Shown here: positions 8,656-16,938 of the stretch, one piece after another | How the letters are laid out: every line of letters starts with the position of its first letter | Position numbering within the stretch: the first letter of the stretch is position 1 | Assembly: GCA_016125095.1 (NCBI GenBank) | Contig: WGMK01000017.1 | Coordinates: 97,504 to 161,503, forward strand | Direction of reading: 5' to 3' | Source of the DNA: Candidatus Hydrogenedens sp. | GTDB taxonomy: Bacteria; Hydrogenedentota; Hydrogenedentia; Hydrogenedentales; JAEUWI01 | DNA length: 64,000 bases | Notes under the pieces: generated by a model | Seen by the model: the letters and a program-made list of their open reading frames with translations, nothing else | Databases searched by the model: none | What the model was told of the DNA's origin: nothing | Position numbers and translations under genes: made by a program

Positions 8656-11600
8656 TCACTCCCCAAGGTCGAACTCCTGCGCCAGTTTCTTCACGGTCTT
8701 GATGTCCATCTTGCCCGTGGCGAGTACCGGAATTTCCTCGATGCGGTAGAAGGCCTTGGAGCGCGGAATCCACAGGTTCGGCAGGTCGATGGTATCCAGC
8801 TTGCTGGTCAATTCCTCGAGCTGTGCCTCGTCCAGCGTATGCAGCACCACAAGGCGTTCGCCCTTCTGCGTGTCGGGCACCGAAGCCACCGCCAGCGATT
8901 GCTCGGTCAGCCCGAGCACGCCGTGCAGCTTTTCTTCCACAGTCGTGTGCGGCACCATTTCGCCACCGATTTTGCTGAACCGCGCGAGGCGGTCGGTGAT
9001 GCGGATGAAGCCGTCCTCGTCCACCTGCGCGATGTCGCCGGTGTCGTACCAGCCATCGACCAGCACCTTCGCGGTGCGCTCGGGCTGGCCGAGGTAGCCC
9101 TTCATGATGTTCGGCCCCTTCACCTGCAACAGGCCGGATTCGCCCAACGGCAGCACTTCGCGCGTATCGGGATCGATGGTACGCACGCAGTCCCCCGGCA
9201 ACGGCCGGCCGATGGTGCCGTGCTTGCACTGGCGCGAATAGAAGCCGGGCGATACGCAGTCGGGCACGTTTACCGAGACGGCCGGGGCGCATTCGGTGGT
9301 GCCGTAGCCCTCGAGCGGCTCGACATCGAACTTGGCGTTGAAGGCCTCGCGCACGCGCGGCGCGAGCTTCTCGGCGCCCGCCACCACGAACTCGAGCGAG
9401 GCCATCTGCTCGGGCGTGCAGCGCCGGACGAAATTCTGCAGGAAGGTGGACGTGCCGATGATCAGCGTGCCCTTGTGGTCCTCGATGAGCTTGCCGATGA
9501 CCTTCGGCTCGAGCGGGTTCGGGTGGTAAATGCCCTTGAGCCCATTGGTCACCACCATCCACAGGGTGATGCTGAATCCGAAGGAATGGAAGAACGGGAG
9601 GAAGCCGACCAGCGCGGTATCCTCGTCGTGCGGGAATACCTCGAAGCCCTGCTCGACGTTGGTGAGCACGTTGCGGTGCGTGAGCATGACGCCCTTGGGC
9701 TCGCCTTCGCTGCCGCTGGAGAAGATAATGGTGGCCAGGTCTTCGGAGGTCTTCGGCGGCGTGCCGAGCACCTTCTCGAGCAGCCAGATGGGCGCGAAGA
9801 GCGCCAGCAGCATCGCGATGATGCGGTCCTTTCCGGTCACGGAGTCCTTGATGTCCTCGAGCAGAATCGTCTCGCCCGGCACCTTCAATTGCGTGAGGCG
9901 CTTGAGGAACTTGTCGGCCGTGAGCACCTGCTTGATCTCGCATTGGCGGGCGCAGGAAGCCAGCGTTTCGTTGTTCGCCGTGTAGTTCAGGTTCACCGGC
10001 ACCTTGCCCAGCAGCTGCAGGGCGATGTTGGTGAGCGCCCCGCCGACCGTCGGCGGCACGAGCACGCCCACCATTTCCTCCGGGCCGAGGATCTGCTTGA
10101 GCTTGCGGGCGAAGGCGATGCTGCCCACGAGGGTCTTGAAGTAATTCAGCGCGCCGGAGGTCTCGTCGGCGATGGCGACGCGGCGCAGGTGCTTGCGGGC
10201 CGAACGGACAAAGCCGCGGTGCAGCACCGCATGGCGCAGCGGCCGCTCGAAACGCGCCTGCATGCCGACCTCGCAGATGGCCTGGTTCACGGCGGCGCGG
10301 CCGCTGTCGAGCGGCACGGCGGCCCCATAGGCTACCTGCACGATATAGGGCTTGCACGGCAGCTTCGGCCAGGTAAAGCGGCCGTCTTTCAGGCGGTACA
10401 CCATGCCCCAGAGCCGGTCGACATACACCGGCACCACGGGCGCGCCGGCATCCCGCGCCAGCCCGGCGAAGTCGTGGTGCAGCTTGGTGGGATGCCCGTC
10501 CTCGTCGAAGGGGCCTTCGAGCGAGACCATAAGCACGCCGCCGCCGCGCAGCACTTCGCGCGCTTCGCGGAACGCATCGGCGATGTGCTGCTGACTGCCG
10601 TTCGGATCGACCAGTATCATCCCGGTCATCCGCGCCATCCGGGCGATCCAGGGCGTGTTCTCCACGTCCTTGCCCACCACGCAGCGGATTTCGCGGTCGT
10701 TCGAGGCGATGATGAACAGCATGTCCACGAAGGACATCGCGTTCGACACCAGCAGGACGCCGCCGGTATCGGGCATATTTTCGCGGTAAAGCGAACGGAT
10801 GCGGAAGAGCGTGTTGCCCAGAATCCACATGAAGGTACGCACAATCAGGTGCGGTACGCGCAGCACGATGTACGCGCCCATGATGAGCGAGAGCGCCGCC
10901 GTGATGGCGAAGACTTCGTGCGACTGCATACCGAAGGCGCTCAGCAGCAGCAGGAACAAACTGGCCCCCGCGATGCCGAACCAGGTGAACATGTTGGTCG
11001 CCGCGATGATGCCGCCCTTCATGCCATGCGGAGCGCGGTGCTGAATAGACGCGGACAGCGGCACATCGAACACGCCCGCCCAAAAACCCATCGCCAAGGC
11101 GAGGAACAGCAACAGCACCACATAGGGAGCCTCGATGGGATCCGGCGGTACAGCCAGCCCGTGCGCCATGCCATAGACCACGCTCGTCACGACGCCCTTG
11201 AGACCGAACACATCGAGCACAGACGCGAGGGGCTGGAAGAGGAAGCTGCCATAGTACGAGGCAGGAACCGCCACCAGCAGGGTAGAAATGGCCAGCCCCA
11301 CCGAAGCGATCGGCACCAGCCCGAGTTCGATGCGCGAGCGTGATAAGTAACCCGCGGACAGGGCGCCGACCGCAATGCCGATGGCGGTCATGCCGATGAT
11401 TGCCGTGGTCGCACCGCTTTCGAGGTGCAGCGTGTTCGTGCAGAAGGCGAACAGCGCATTGCGCATGAGCGCCCCGGCGAACCAGAAGTAGATGTAGCCC
11501 AACACCACGTTGAAAAGGATGCGATCCTTCCAAATCGTCTCGCTGTAGCTGAGCATGCCCGCCCAGGGATTGAGCGTGAGCGGCTGCGAAGGATTCGCTG

Positions 11601-12276
11601 CGGGCGGCTTCGTGATGAAATGCGCCGAAATGATGCCGATCGTCGAGAAGATAATCAGCACGCTCGCCGTGCTCCAGATGGGCAGGTCGTTCTCGTGGAA
11701 CACGGCGTAGACCTGGCCGCCGATGATGGTGCCGGCGATGATGGAGATGATCGTGGTCATCTGCATGATGCCGTTGGCCCAGGAAAGTCGCGCCTCGGGG
11801 ATGATTTCCGGCAGGATGCCGTACTTGGTCGGCCCGAACATGGCGCTCTGCGTGGCCATGAGGAAGAAAATTAGGAAGACCAGGTAGGGATTGCCCAGCC
11901 AGAACGCAAAGCCGGCCGTGAACATGATGACGACTTCGAGATACTTCGTCGCCAGGGCCACGCGCTGCTTGCTGTACCGGTCGGCCAGGCTACCGAACAC
12001 GCCCGGAAAAAAGATAAACGGCAGCGCCAGCACAAAGGTCGCGATGTTTGGAATCCAGACATCCGGCGCGATCTTGCTGCCGATAACCGGAACCGTGACG
12101 GTGCCTCCGTCGCCCCCCGGCATCGCGGAGAAGATGCCGAGCGCGAAAAACATGATCAGGTACTGGTAGACGTTGTCGTTGAACGCCCCCTGGAACTGCG
12201 TGACCACCAAGGCCCAGAACCCGCCGGGGCGGTATTCTTCCTCGGTGGGATACCGGTGTCGTTTCTGCTCTGTCAT
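8656..12276 (-). CDS. MFS-PlsC-AMP-binding fusion (Aas-like acyl-ACP synthetase/acyltransferase)
   Basis: This 1206-residue protein joins three parts. Residues 1-480 form an MFS/LplT-like transporter with about twelve helices. Residues 490-680 are a PlsC-type acyltransferase. Residues 690-1195 are an AMP-binding acyl ligase with the SSGSEGEPKG adenylation loop, YGTTE and WYDTGDI motifs. Known relatives import lysophospholipids and re-acylate them with activated fatty acids. The PlsC block reads SNAMSFVD (511-518), so the catalytic His of the usual NHxSxxD motif is replaced by Ala513. D518 and an EG motif (587-588) remain. The acyltransferase may be weak, or another residue may serve. A marR gene lies directly upstream. 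Confidence 0.9.
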   Translation of the reverse strand: MTEQKRHRYPTEEEYRPGGFWALVVTQFQGAFNDNVYQYLIMFFALGIFSAMPGGDGGTVTVPVIGSKIAPDVWIPNIATFVLALPFIFFPGVFGSLADRYSKQRVALATKYLEVVIMFTAGFAFWLGNPYLVFLIFFLMATQSAMFGPTKYGILPEIIPEARLSWANGIMQMTTIISIIAGTIIGGQVYAVFHENDLPIWSTASVLIIFSTIGIISAHFITKPPAANPSQPLTLNPWAGMLSYSETIWKDRILFNVVLGYIYFWFAGALMRNALFAFCTNTLHLESGATTAIIGMTAIGIAVGALSAGYLSRSRIELGLVPIASVGLAISTLLVAVPASYYGSFLFQPLASVLDVFGLKGVVTSVVYGMAHGLAVPPDPIEAPYVVLLLFLALAMGFWAGVFDVPLSASIQHRAPHGMKGGIIAATNMFTWFGIAGASLFLLLLSAFGMQSHEVFAITAALSLIMGAYIVLRVPHLIVRTFMWILGNTLFRIRSLYRENMPDTGGVLLVSNAMSFVDMLFIIASNDREIRCVVGKDVENTPWIARMARMTGMILVDPNGSQQHIADAFREAREVLRGGGVLMVSLEGPFDEDGHPTKLHHDFAGLARDAGAPVVPVYVDRLWGMVYRLKDGRFTWPKLPCKPYIVQVAYGAAVPLDSGRAAVNQAICEVGMQARFERPLRHAVLHRGFVRSARKHLRRVAIADETSGALNYFKTLVGSIAFARKLKQILGPEEMVGVLVPPTVGGALTNIALQLLGKVPVNLNYTANNETLASCARQCEIKQVLTADKFLKRLTQLKVPGETILLEDIKDSVTGKDRIIAMLLALFAPIWLLEKVLGTPPKTSEDLATIIFSSGSEGEPKGVMLTHRNVLTNVEQGFEVFPHDEDTALVGFLPFFHSFGFSITLWMVVTNGLKGIYHPNPLEPKVIGKLIEDHKGTLIIGTSTFLQNFVRRCTPEQMASLEFVVAGAEKLAPRVREAFNAKFDVEPLEGYGTTECAPAVSVNVPDCVSPGFYSRQCKHGTIGRPLPGDCVRTIDPDTREVLPLGESGLLQVKGPNIMKGYLGQPERTAKVLVDGWYDTGDIAQVDEDGFIRITDRLARFSKIGGEMVPHTTVEEKLHGVLGLTEQSLAVASVPDTQKGERLVVLHTLDEAQLEELTSKLDTIDLPNLWIPRSKAFYRIEEIPVLATGKMDIKTVKKLAQEFDLGE

Positions 12277-12310
12277 AGGACCCCGTTCCTGCCCGCCCGA
12301 CGGGGCTTGA

Positions 12311-12790
12311 CTACTTGCTCTCGCCGAGTGCTTGTACCCGCGTGCGTATGACTTCCATCTGCTGAATCAGGTTGCGGCAGGTCTCTTCGTCGAACCCGGA
12401 CAGCACCTCGTGGATGTCGTTGCGGTACAAGGGTTCGACCTTGTCCAGCAGCTTTTGGCCTTCGGCGGTAAGATCCACATGGTAGATGCGCCGGTTCCCC
12501 GGCACCTGCAGCCGCTCCACCAGGCCCTTCTCTTCCAGCTTGTCCAGCACCGAGGTGACGCTGGCGCGGGTAACGACGAGACGCCGGCCCAGGTCGCTCT
12601 GCGACCAGTTGCGTTCCTTGTACTTCAGCGAGAAAAGTACGTTGAACTGGGCTTCGGTCAATCCGAAGCGGCGGAACAGGTCTGCGCCCCGCTGGCCCAG
12701 CACGCTCGCCGTGCGTACAATGTTCAGCACCGCCTCATGGCGGACATCGCGCATGGGACGATCGAGATCGAGTTCGGTATTGATGCTCAT
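12311..12790 (-). CDS. MarR-family transcriptional regulator
   Basis: This 159-residue winged-helix protein has the MarR layout: a helical dimerisation N-terminus, a recognition helix region (SQSDLGRRLVVTRASVTSVLDKLEEKG across about residues 70-95, shown here as landmarks) and the wing (ERLQVPGNRR). I chose the ATG at 12790 because GGAG lies 8 to 12 bases upstream; a longer form from 12832 is possible. It is 34 bases upstream of the Aas-like fusion gene and probably represses the operon, responding to a fatty-acid or acyl ligand. A perfect 7-base inverted repeat at 12809-12826 is a likely binding site. Confidence 0.9.
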   Translation of the reverse strand: MSINTELDLDRPMRDVRHEAVLNIVRTASVLGQRGADLFRRFGLTEAQFNVLFSLKYKERNWSQSDLGRRLVVTRASVTSVLDKLEEKGLVERLQVPGNRRIYHVDLTAEGQKLLDKVEPLYRNDIHEVLSGFDEETCRNLIQQMEVIRTRVQALGESK

Positions 12791-12808
12791 GACGTCTCCG
12801 CTCCAGAC

Positions 12809-12826
12809 AAAATCATGCGTGATTTT
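12809..12826. promoter_or_regulatory. Candidate MarR operator
   Basis: AAAATCATGCGTGATTTT is a perfect inverted repeat with 7-base arms and a 4-base spacer. It lies 19 bases upstream of the marR start, in the intergenic region shared with the divergent gene at 12946. A further AAAATCA half-site is at 12844-12850. Size and place fit a MarR dimer site; binding is inferred. Confidence 0.55.
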
Positions 12827-12945
12827 ATTCATCAGAATTGTTTAAAATCAAGCGGTCTGCTCCGGTTGCTTTCTACCAGCGCTCGCGCTAAACTGTGGAC
12901 TAATCAGTAATTTTTTCATACTGTACACGAAAATGGATCTCGATC

Positions 12946-13470
12946 ATGCGGAAGTTTACGTTTCTTTTTTGCGCGATAGGGTTGCTCGCCGCGTCTGCCG
13001 GAGCCCAAGAAATTGCGGAAGCAGCGGGGGGCAGCTTCGCGCTGACCCTGATTATGCGTTGGGTACATGTGCTTTCGGCGATCACGATGCTGGGCGGTTC
13101 GCTTTTCATGCGGCTGGTGCTGAAGGGGGCGCTGACTTCGCTGCCGCAGGCCGAACGCGAAACCCTGGCCGCGGCCGTGCGCAAGCGGTGGAAGATGTTC
13201 GTGATGCTGCTCACCACCTTGCTGCTGGTGAGCGGTTTCTACAATTACCTGATGGTAACCCGGCATGCTCACGAGGGTGAGGGCACCTACCACATGCTTT
13301 TCGGTATCAAGTTCCTCCTTTCGCTCGGCGTGTTCACGCTGGCCATGTTCCTGATTGGCAGCAGCGGCCTGGCGAAGAAGACTCAGGCGAACGACAAGCT
13401 GTTTCTCACGCTGTTGGCGCTGATGGGCGTGGGTGTGGTGCTCATCGCGGGCTACATGAAGGTGATGTAA
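12946..13470 (+). CDS. Four-helix membrane protein, CopD/DUF2269-like
   Basis: The 174-residue product has a signal-like N-terminus ending near Ala20 and then four hydrophobic helices. The first carries a His in RWVHVLSAITMLGGSLF, a pattern shared by CopD- and DUF2269-type membrane proteins. Other His residues sit near the third helix (TRHAHEGEGTYHMLF). It could bind haem or a metal, but this is only a pattern match. It is divergent from marR and 19 bases ahead of the MshEN-HDOD gene. I do not recognise a specific function. Confidence 0.7.
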   Translation: MRKFTFLFCAIGLLAASAGAQEIAEAAGGSFALTLIMRWVHVLSAITMLGGSLFMRLVLKGALTSLPQAERETLAAAVRKRWKMFVMLLTTLLLVSGFYNYLMVTRHAHEGEGTYHMLFGIKFLLSLGVFTLAMFLIGSSGLAKKTQANDKLFLTLLALMGVGVVLIAGYMKVM

Positions 13471-13489
13471 TCGGCATGTGGACGCTGCG

Positions 13490-14938
13490 ATGAGCGACGG
13501 AAAGCAACGAATCGGAGAACTGCTGGTTCAGTCCGGCCTGCTGAAGGTTGGTGAACTGGAGCGCGCGCTTGAAATCCAGAAGGACAAAGGCGGGCGTATT
13601 GTCGAAATCTGCATTCAGGAAGATTACTTCGACGCACAGGACTTTCTGAAGTTCCTCTCGCAGCAGCGCACGGCGGCCAGCCTGGACCTGCTGAATTACG
13701 CGATTCCCCGCGACGTGATCGACCTGGTCCCGGCGCATTTCGCGCTCAAGCACGAGCTGCTCCCCATCGACAAGCTCGGAAAACACCTGACCGTGGGCAT
13801 GGCCTGTCCGCTCGATACGCGCACCATCGAAGAACTCGAGCAGCTCACGGGCTGCAAGGTACGCCCGATGCTGGTGAGTATGAACGACATGCGCGCCGCG
13901 ATTGCCAACTATTACGGCAAGAACCAAAAGCAGGCGCCGGTCGACTTCAAGATGAAAACCTCGCGGTTCGCCGCACTGAATACCCCGGTATCGACCGATG
14001 CCAAGCCCGCGGCGGCCCCCGCCCCCGCTGCGCCCGAACCTGTCGCTGCGCCGGTATCCGGCACCAGCATGGACCTGGCCAAGGCTGAAAGCGGCATCCG
14101 CCTGGGCGGCGTGGTGGGTCTGGTGCGTAAGCTCTACCAGCTGCCAGCCCTGCCGGAGACGGTCGAGCGCGTGCGCGCGAAGCTGGACGACCCCAAGGCC
14201 GACGCCCGGGCGGTGCAGGATGCGCTGGGCACGGACCCCGGCATGGTGGCGAAGGTGCTGTCGCTGGCGAACTCGGCTTCGCACGGCTTCCGTAAGCCGA
14301 TTGATACCATTGAGGAGGCCTGCCGCCTGCTGGGCGTGCGCGAGATTTACCAGGTGGTGCTCTCGGCCGCCGTGGTGGATTACTTCAAGGCGGCTGATTA
14401 TTTCGACTACCGGCGCTTCTGGCGGCACAGCCGCTTCTGCGCGATGGCCTCGCGCGTGATTGTGAATACCTCCGGCGTGGGCAAGCCCGGCGCCGCCTAT
14501 GTGGCCGGCCTGCTTTATGGTCTCGGGCGCCCGGCCTTTGCCGAGGTGATGACCGAACGCTACCGCGAGGTCGACCAATCGGACCTCCTGGACGTTATTA
14601 TCGCCAAGGAAGAGGCGCTCTTCGGGATTTCGCACCCCGAGGCGGGCTATATTCTGGCGGACACTTGGGGTCTGCCGCCCGATATCACGCTGCCGATTCG
14701 CTATTTCCACCGGCTGGAAGAGGCGACGGAAGAGCGCGAGATGGTGGCGACGGTGGCGCTGGCGGCCCTGATGACCGACGCCTACGGCAAGATTACGAAA
14801 GACAATGTGCGCGACTTGGCGCGGCGCTGCAAGCCGCCGATGGACGTGCTGGGCATGGACGAGAGAAAATTCGTGACCATCCTGAACGAGTCCGGGCGGC
14901 TCTTCAAGGAACTGGAAGCGACGGAAGCGAAAGGGTAA
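13490..14938 (+). CDS. MshEN (T2SS-E N-terminal) - HDOD signalling protein
   Basis: The 482-residue protein starts with a domain like the N-terminus of GspE/PilB/MshE (residues 5-145). It shows the paired motif expected of MshEN c-di-GMP binders: RIGELLVQSGL, then LERALEIQ, then a second similar block. An Ala/Pro-rich linker (about 175-200) leads to an HDOD domain (about 215-410) with LPALPETV and GLYDIG-like helices. There is no ATPase domain, so it is not a secretion motor. The ATG at 13490 was preferred over a GTG at 13478. A sensor that couples c-di-GMP to HDOD-mediated protein contacts is a reasonable inference. Confidence 0.8.
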   Translation: MSDGKQRIGELLVQSGLLKVGELERALEIQKDKGGRIVEICIQEDYFDAQDFLKFLSQQRTAASLDLLNYAIPRDVIDLVPAHFALKHELLPIDKLGKHLTVGMACPLDTRTIEELEQLTGCKVRPMLVSMNDMRAAIANYYGKNQKQAPVDFKMKTSRFAALNTPVSTDAKPAAAPAPAAPEPVAAPVSGTSMDLAKAESGIRLGGVVGLVRKLYQLPALPETVERVRAKLDDPKADARAVQDALGTDPGMVAKVLSLANSASHGFRKPIDTIEEACRLLGVREIYQVVLSAAVVDYFKAADYFDYRRFWRHSRFCAMASRVIVNTSGVGKPGAAYVAGLLYGLGRPAFAEVMTERYREVDQSDLLDVIIAKEEALFGISHPEAGYILADTWGLPPDITLPIRYFHRLEEATEEREMVATVALAALMTDAYGKITKDNVRDLARRCKPPMDVLGMDERKFVTILNESGRLFKELEATEAKG

Positions 14939-14943
14939 CCCTC

Positions 14944-15792
14944 ATGCGGAAGTGGATTACGGCCGGACTGGCTGCTGCGGCAATGCTCTGCCCGAGCGCG
15001 TGGAGCGAGGACGGCGGACTGAAGGTGCTGTTCCTGACGAAGTCGTCCGGATTCCAGCACAGCGTGATTACCCGCGAGAACGACGCCCCTGCCTACGCCG
15101 AGCGCATCATGACGGACTTGGTGGAGAAGGACGGCGGCACGGTGCTGAACACCAAGGACGCTTCGCTGATTAACGCCGAGAACCTGAAGAACTACGACGT
15201 GGTGGTGTTTTACACCACGGGCGATTTGACCCAGCCCGGCACCGATGGCACCACCCCCATGGCCGAGACCGGCCCCCAGGAACTGCTGGACTGGATCGGC
15301 GCGGGCGGCGGCTTCGTCGGCTTCCACTGCGCGAGCGACACCTTCCACGGCGAAGGCGACACCGTGACTCCTTACATCGAGATGATTGGCGGCGAATTCG
15401 CCGGGCACGGCCCGCAGTTCTTCGGCAAGGTCGGCGTGAAGGCGCCCGAGCATCCCTGCATGGAAGACATTCCCGGCGAGTGGAAGATTAAGGACGAGTG
15501 GTACTACTTCAAGAACTTCAACGCGGAGAACAACCGCGTGCTCGCCGAGCTCGACCCCGGCGAACAGGTGGCCAAGGCCGAGGGCGACAGGCACCCCGCC
15601 TACGCGCAAGGCCCCTACCCCATCGCCTGGTGCCGCGCCTACGGCAAGGGCCGCGTGTTCTACAACGCCATGGGCCACCGCGAAGAAGTCTGGGACGAGG
15701 AAATCTTTCAGAAGGGCATCGTCGATGCGCTCCACTGGGCCGCCGGCGAAGGCGACGCCGACGCCGCCCCCAGCCCCAAACCCGCCAAGTAA
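14944..15792 (+). CDS. Secreted ThuA-like domain protein
   Basis: The 282-residue protein has a signal peptide (about residues 1-21) and a ThuA-like class I glutamine-amidotransferase fold. Landmarks are LFLTKSSGFQHS near the N-terminus, a GGGFVGFHCASDTFH segment and GRVFYNAMGHRE near the C-terminus. ThuA-domain proteins act in trehalose and other glycoside metabolism, including glycoside 3-oxidation pathways, but the reaction is poorly defined. It follows the HDOD gene by 5 bases. It belongs with the window's other sugar-modifying secreted proteins (Gfo/Idh/MocA, DUF1080, sugar isomerase) by family association rather than by operon. Confidence 0.88.
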   Translation: MRKWITAGLAAAAMLCPSAWSEDGGLKVLFLTKSSGFQHSVITRENDAPAYAERIMTDLVEKDGGTVLNTKDASLINAENLKNYDVVVFYTTGDLTQPGTDGTTPMAETGPQELLDWIGAGGGFVGFHCASDTFHGEGDTVTPYIEMIGGEFAGHGPQFFGKVGVKAPEHPCMEDIPGEWKIKDEWYYFKNFNAENNRVLAELDPGEQVAKAEGDRHPAYAQGPYPIAWCRAYGKGRVFYNAMGHREEVWDEEIFQKGIVDALHWAAGEGDADAAPSPKPAK

Positions 15793-15793
15793 A

Positions 15794-15809
15794 TTTCTTC
15801 CGGAAGAAA
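15794..15809. other. Perfect 16-base palindrome
   Basis: TTTCTTCCGGAAGAAA lies two bases after the ThuA-like stop codon and 49 bases before tRNA-Asn. It has no loop, so it is a poor terminator and a better fit to a dimeric protein-binding site. No function is known. Confidence 0.5.
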
Positions 15810-15858
15810 CTTGATCTCCCCCACCATCGTTTGGCACTATAGCGCGCCCAACCCATAG

Positions 15859-15934
15859 TCCGCGATAGCTCAGTTGGTAGAGCGGGTGACTGTTAATCAC
15901 CATGTCGCAGGTTCGAGTCCTGCTCGCGGAGCCA
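15859..15934 (+). tRNA. tRNA-Asn (GTT), with encoded CCA
   Basis: The cloverleaf folds by eye. The acceptor stem TCCGCGA pairs with TCGCGGA, and the D stem is GCTC/GAGC. The anticodon stem GGTGA/TCACC encloses loop CTGTTAA with anticodon GTT at 15892-15894. The T stem GCAGG/CCTGC encloses TTCGAGT. A G discriminator is followed by genomic CCA (15932-15934). A TATAGC box at 15838-15843 could be its -10. An AbiE toxin-antitoxin pair lies just downstream, a common position for acquired genes. Confidence 0.97.
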
Positions 15935-15972
15935 TTCAAATCACGGAGCCACTGGCATCCGTTTTAGTTTAC

Positions 15973-16007
15973 ACGCCGCCCCGGTCAGCACTTGGCCGGG
16001 GCGGCGT
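15973..16007 (+). terminator. Strong GC hairpin downstream of tRNA-Asn
   Basis: A perfect 12-base stem (15973-15984 with 15996-16007) encloses an 11-base loop. It lies 39 bases after the tRNA and probably stops its transcription, although no T-tract follows. The rest of 15935-16335 shows no gene apart from the AbiE promoter region. Confidence 0.55.
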
Positions 16008-16273
16008 CGTATTGGCGCGCCGCAGCGGGCCTTGCTGCGCTCCAACATCTGACGAGCGCTCATGTTATGAAAGCCCGGTGCACTTGCCTGCAGTAGAAAT
16101 GCATGCCCCCCTCTGCCGACCCAAGACGAACCGAATGTTAAACGTTCTGGACCGAACGGCGGCCGCTATCATCGAGCATATGGACTTATCGAAGTAAACC
16201 TTGGTCCAAACTTCCTCCCCTCAACGTGTACCAATTACGAACGTGATTCGACCCGATTGCCGTCCGCATCCCG

Positions 16274-16312
16274 TTGGACAATAACGCAGCCACTTGCTAT
16301 TATTTGGCTGCG
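16274..16312 (+). promoter_or_regulatory. AbiE promoter with overlapping inverted-repeat operator
   Basis: A -35 like TTGGAC (16274-16279) and a -10 TATTAT (16298-16303) are 18 bases apart. The -10 lies in the loop of an 8-base inverted repeat, CGCAGCCA (16285-16292) and TGGCTGCG (16305-16312). AbiEi antitoxins are known to repress their own operon by binding inverted repeats at the promoter, so this is a likely operator. Confidence 0.55.
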
Positions 16313-16335
16313 GTTTTATCCAGGGAGAAGGCTTT

Positions 16336-16938
16336 ATGCCCACAGCGACGGACAAAGCGCTCGCGATGATCGCCAAGCACGGTGGAGTAATCCGGACAGG
16401 AGAGGCACTCGCGCGCGGCATTCACCCGCGTACGCTCTATGCCCTCCGAGACAACGGAACCCTTATAGCCCTAGCGCGCGGACTTTACCGCCTTGCCGAT
16501 CTTCCCCCCGTGGGCGACCCCGACCTGGCACTCGTTGCCGGGCGAATTCCCCATGGCGTGATTTGTCTCATCTCCGCTCTGGCGATTCATGATCTGACAA
16601 CGCAGATTCCGCACCGGGTCGACGTGGCAATACCCCGTACCGCCCGATACCCGGTCTATGCCGGCGCGCCGTTAACCATATACCGGTTTGCCCTCGCCTC
16701 GTACCGGGCCGGTGTGACCCGACACAACGTCGATGGCGTGAACACCAAAGTTTATGTTGCGGAGAAAACACTCGCGGACTGTTTCAAGTACCGGAACAAG
16801 ATCGGTCTCGACATCTTTTTGGAAGCGCTGGATATCTACCGCCATCGACCCGGAGTCTCCATGCAAACGATATTGGAGTACGCCCGGGTGAACCGAGTGG
16901 AATCCAGGATTCGTCCCTATCTGGAAGCGAAGGCATGA
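16336..16938 (+). CDS. AbiEi-family type IV antitoxin
   Basis: The 200-residue protein has the AbiEi layout. An N-terminal winged-helix domain (about residues 1-60; GGVIRTGEALARGIHPRTLYALRDNG, given as landmark) is followed by a C-terminal antitoxin domain with the typical ISALAIHDLTTQIP and LADCFKYRNKIG patterns. The ATG at 16336 follows AGGGAGAAGG, a strong ribosome site. It should neutralise the AbiEii toxin enzymatically without direct binding and repress the shared promoter. The stop overlaps the toxin start by 4 bases. The cassette is probably an acquired defence or stability module. Confidence 0.9.
   Translation: MPTATDKALAMIAKHGGVIRTGEALARGIHPRTLYALRDNGTLIALARGLYRLADLPPVGDPDLALVAGRIPHGVICLISALAIHDLTTQIPHRVDVAIPRTARYPVYAGAPLTIYRFALASYRAGVTRHNVDGVNTKVYVAEKTLADCFKYRNKIGLDIFLEALDIYRHRPGVSMQTILEYARVNRVESRIRPYLEAKA

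Noticed and set aside
8839..11343. 834-codon plus-strand frame
   Set aside because: It is antisense to the Aas-like fusion and rich in His, Arg and Gln without domains.
8642..11533. 963-codon minus-strand frame
   Set aside because: It overlaps the Aas-like fusion in another frame. Long shadow frames are expected at this GC level.
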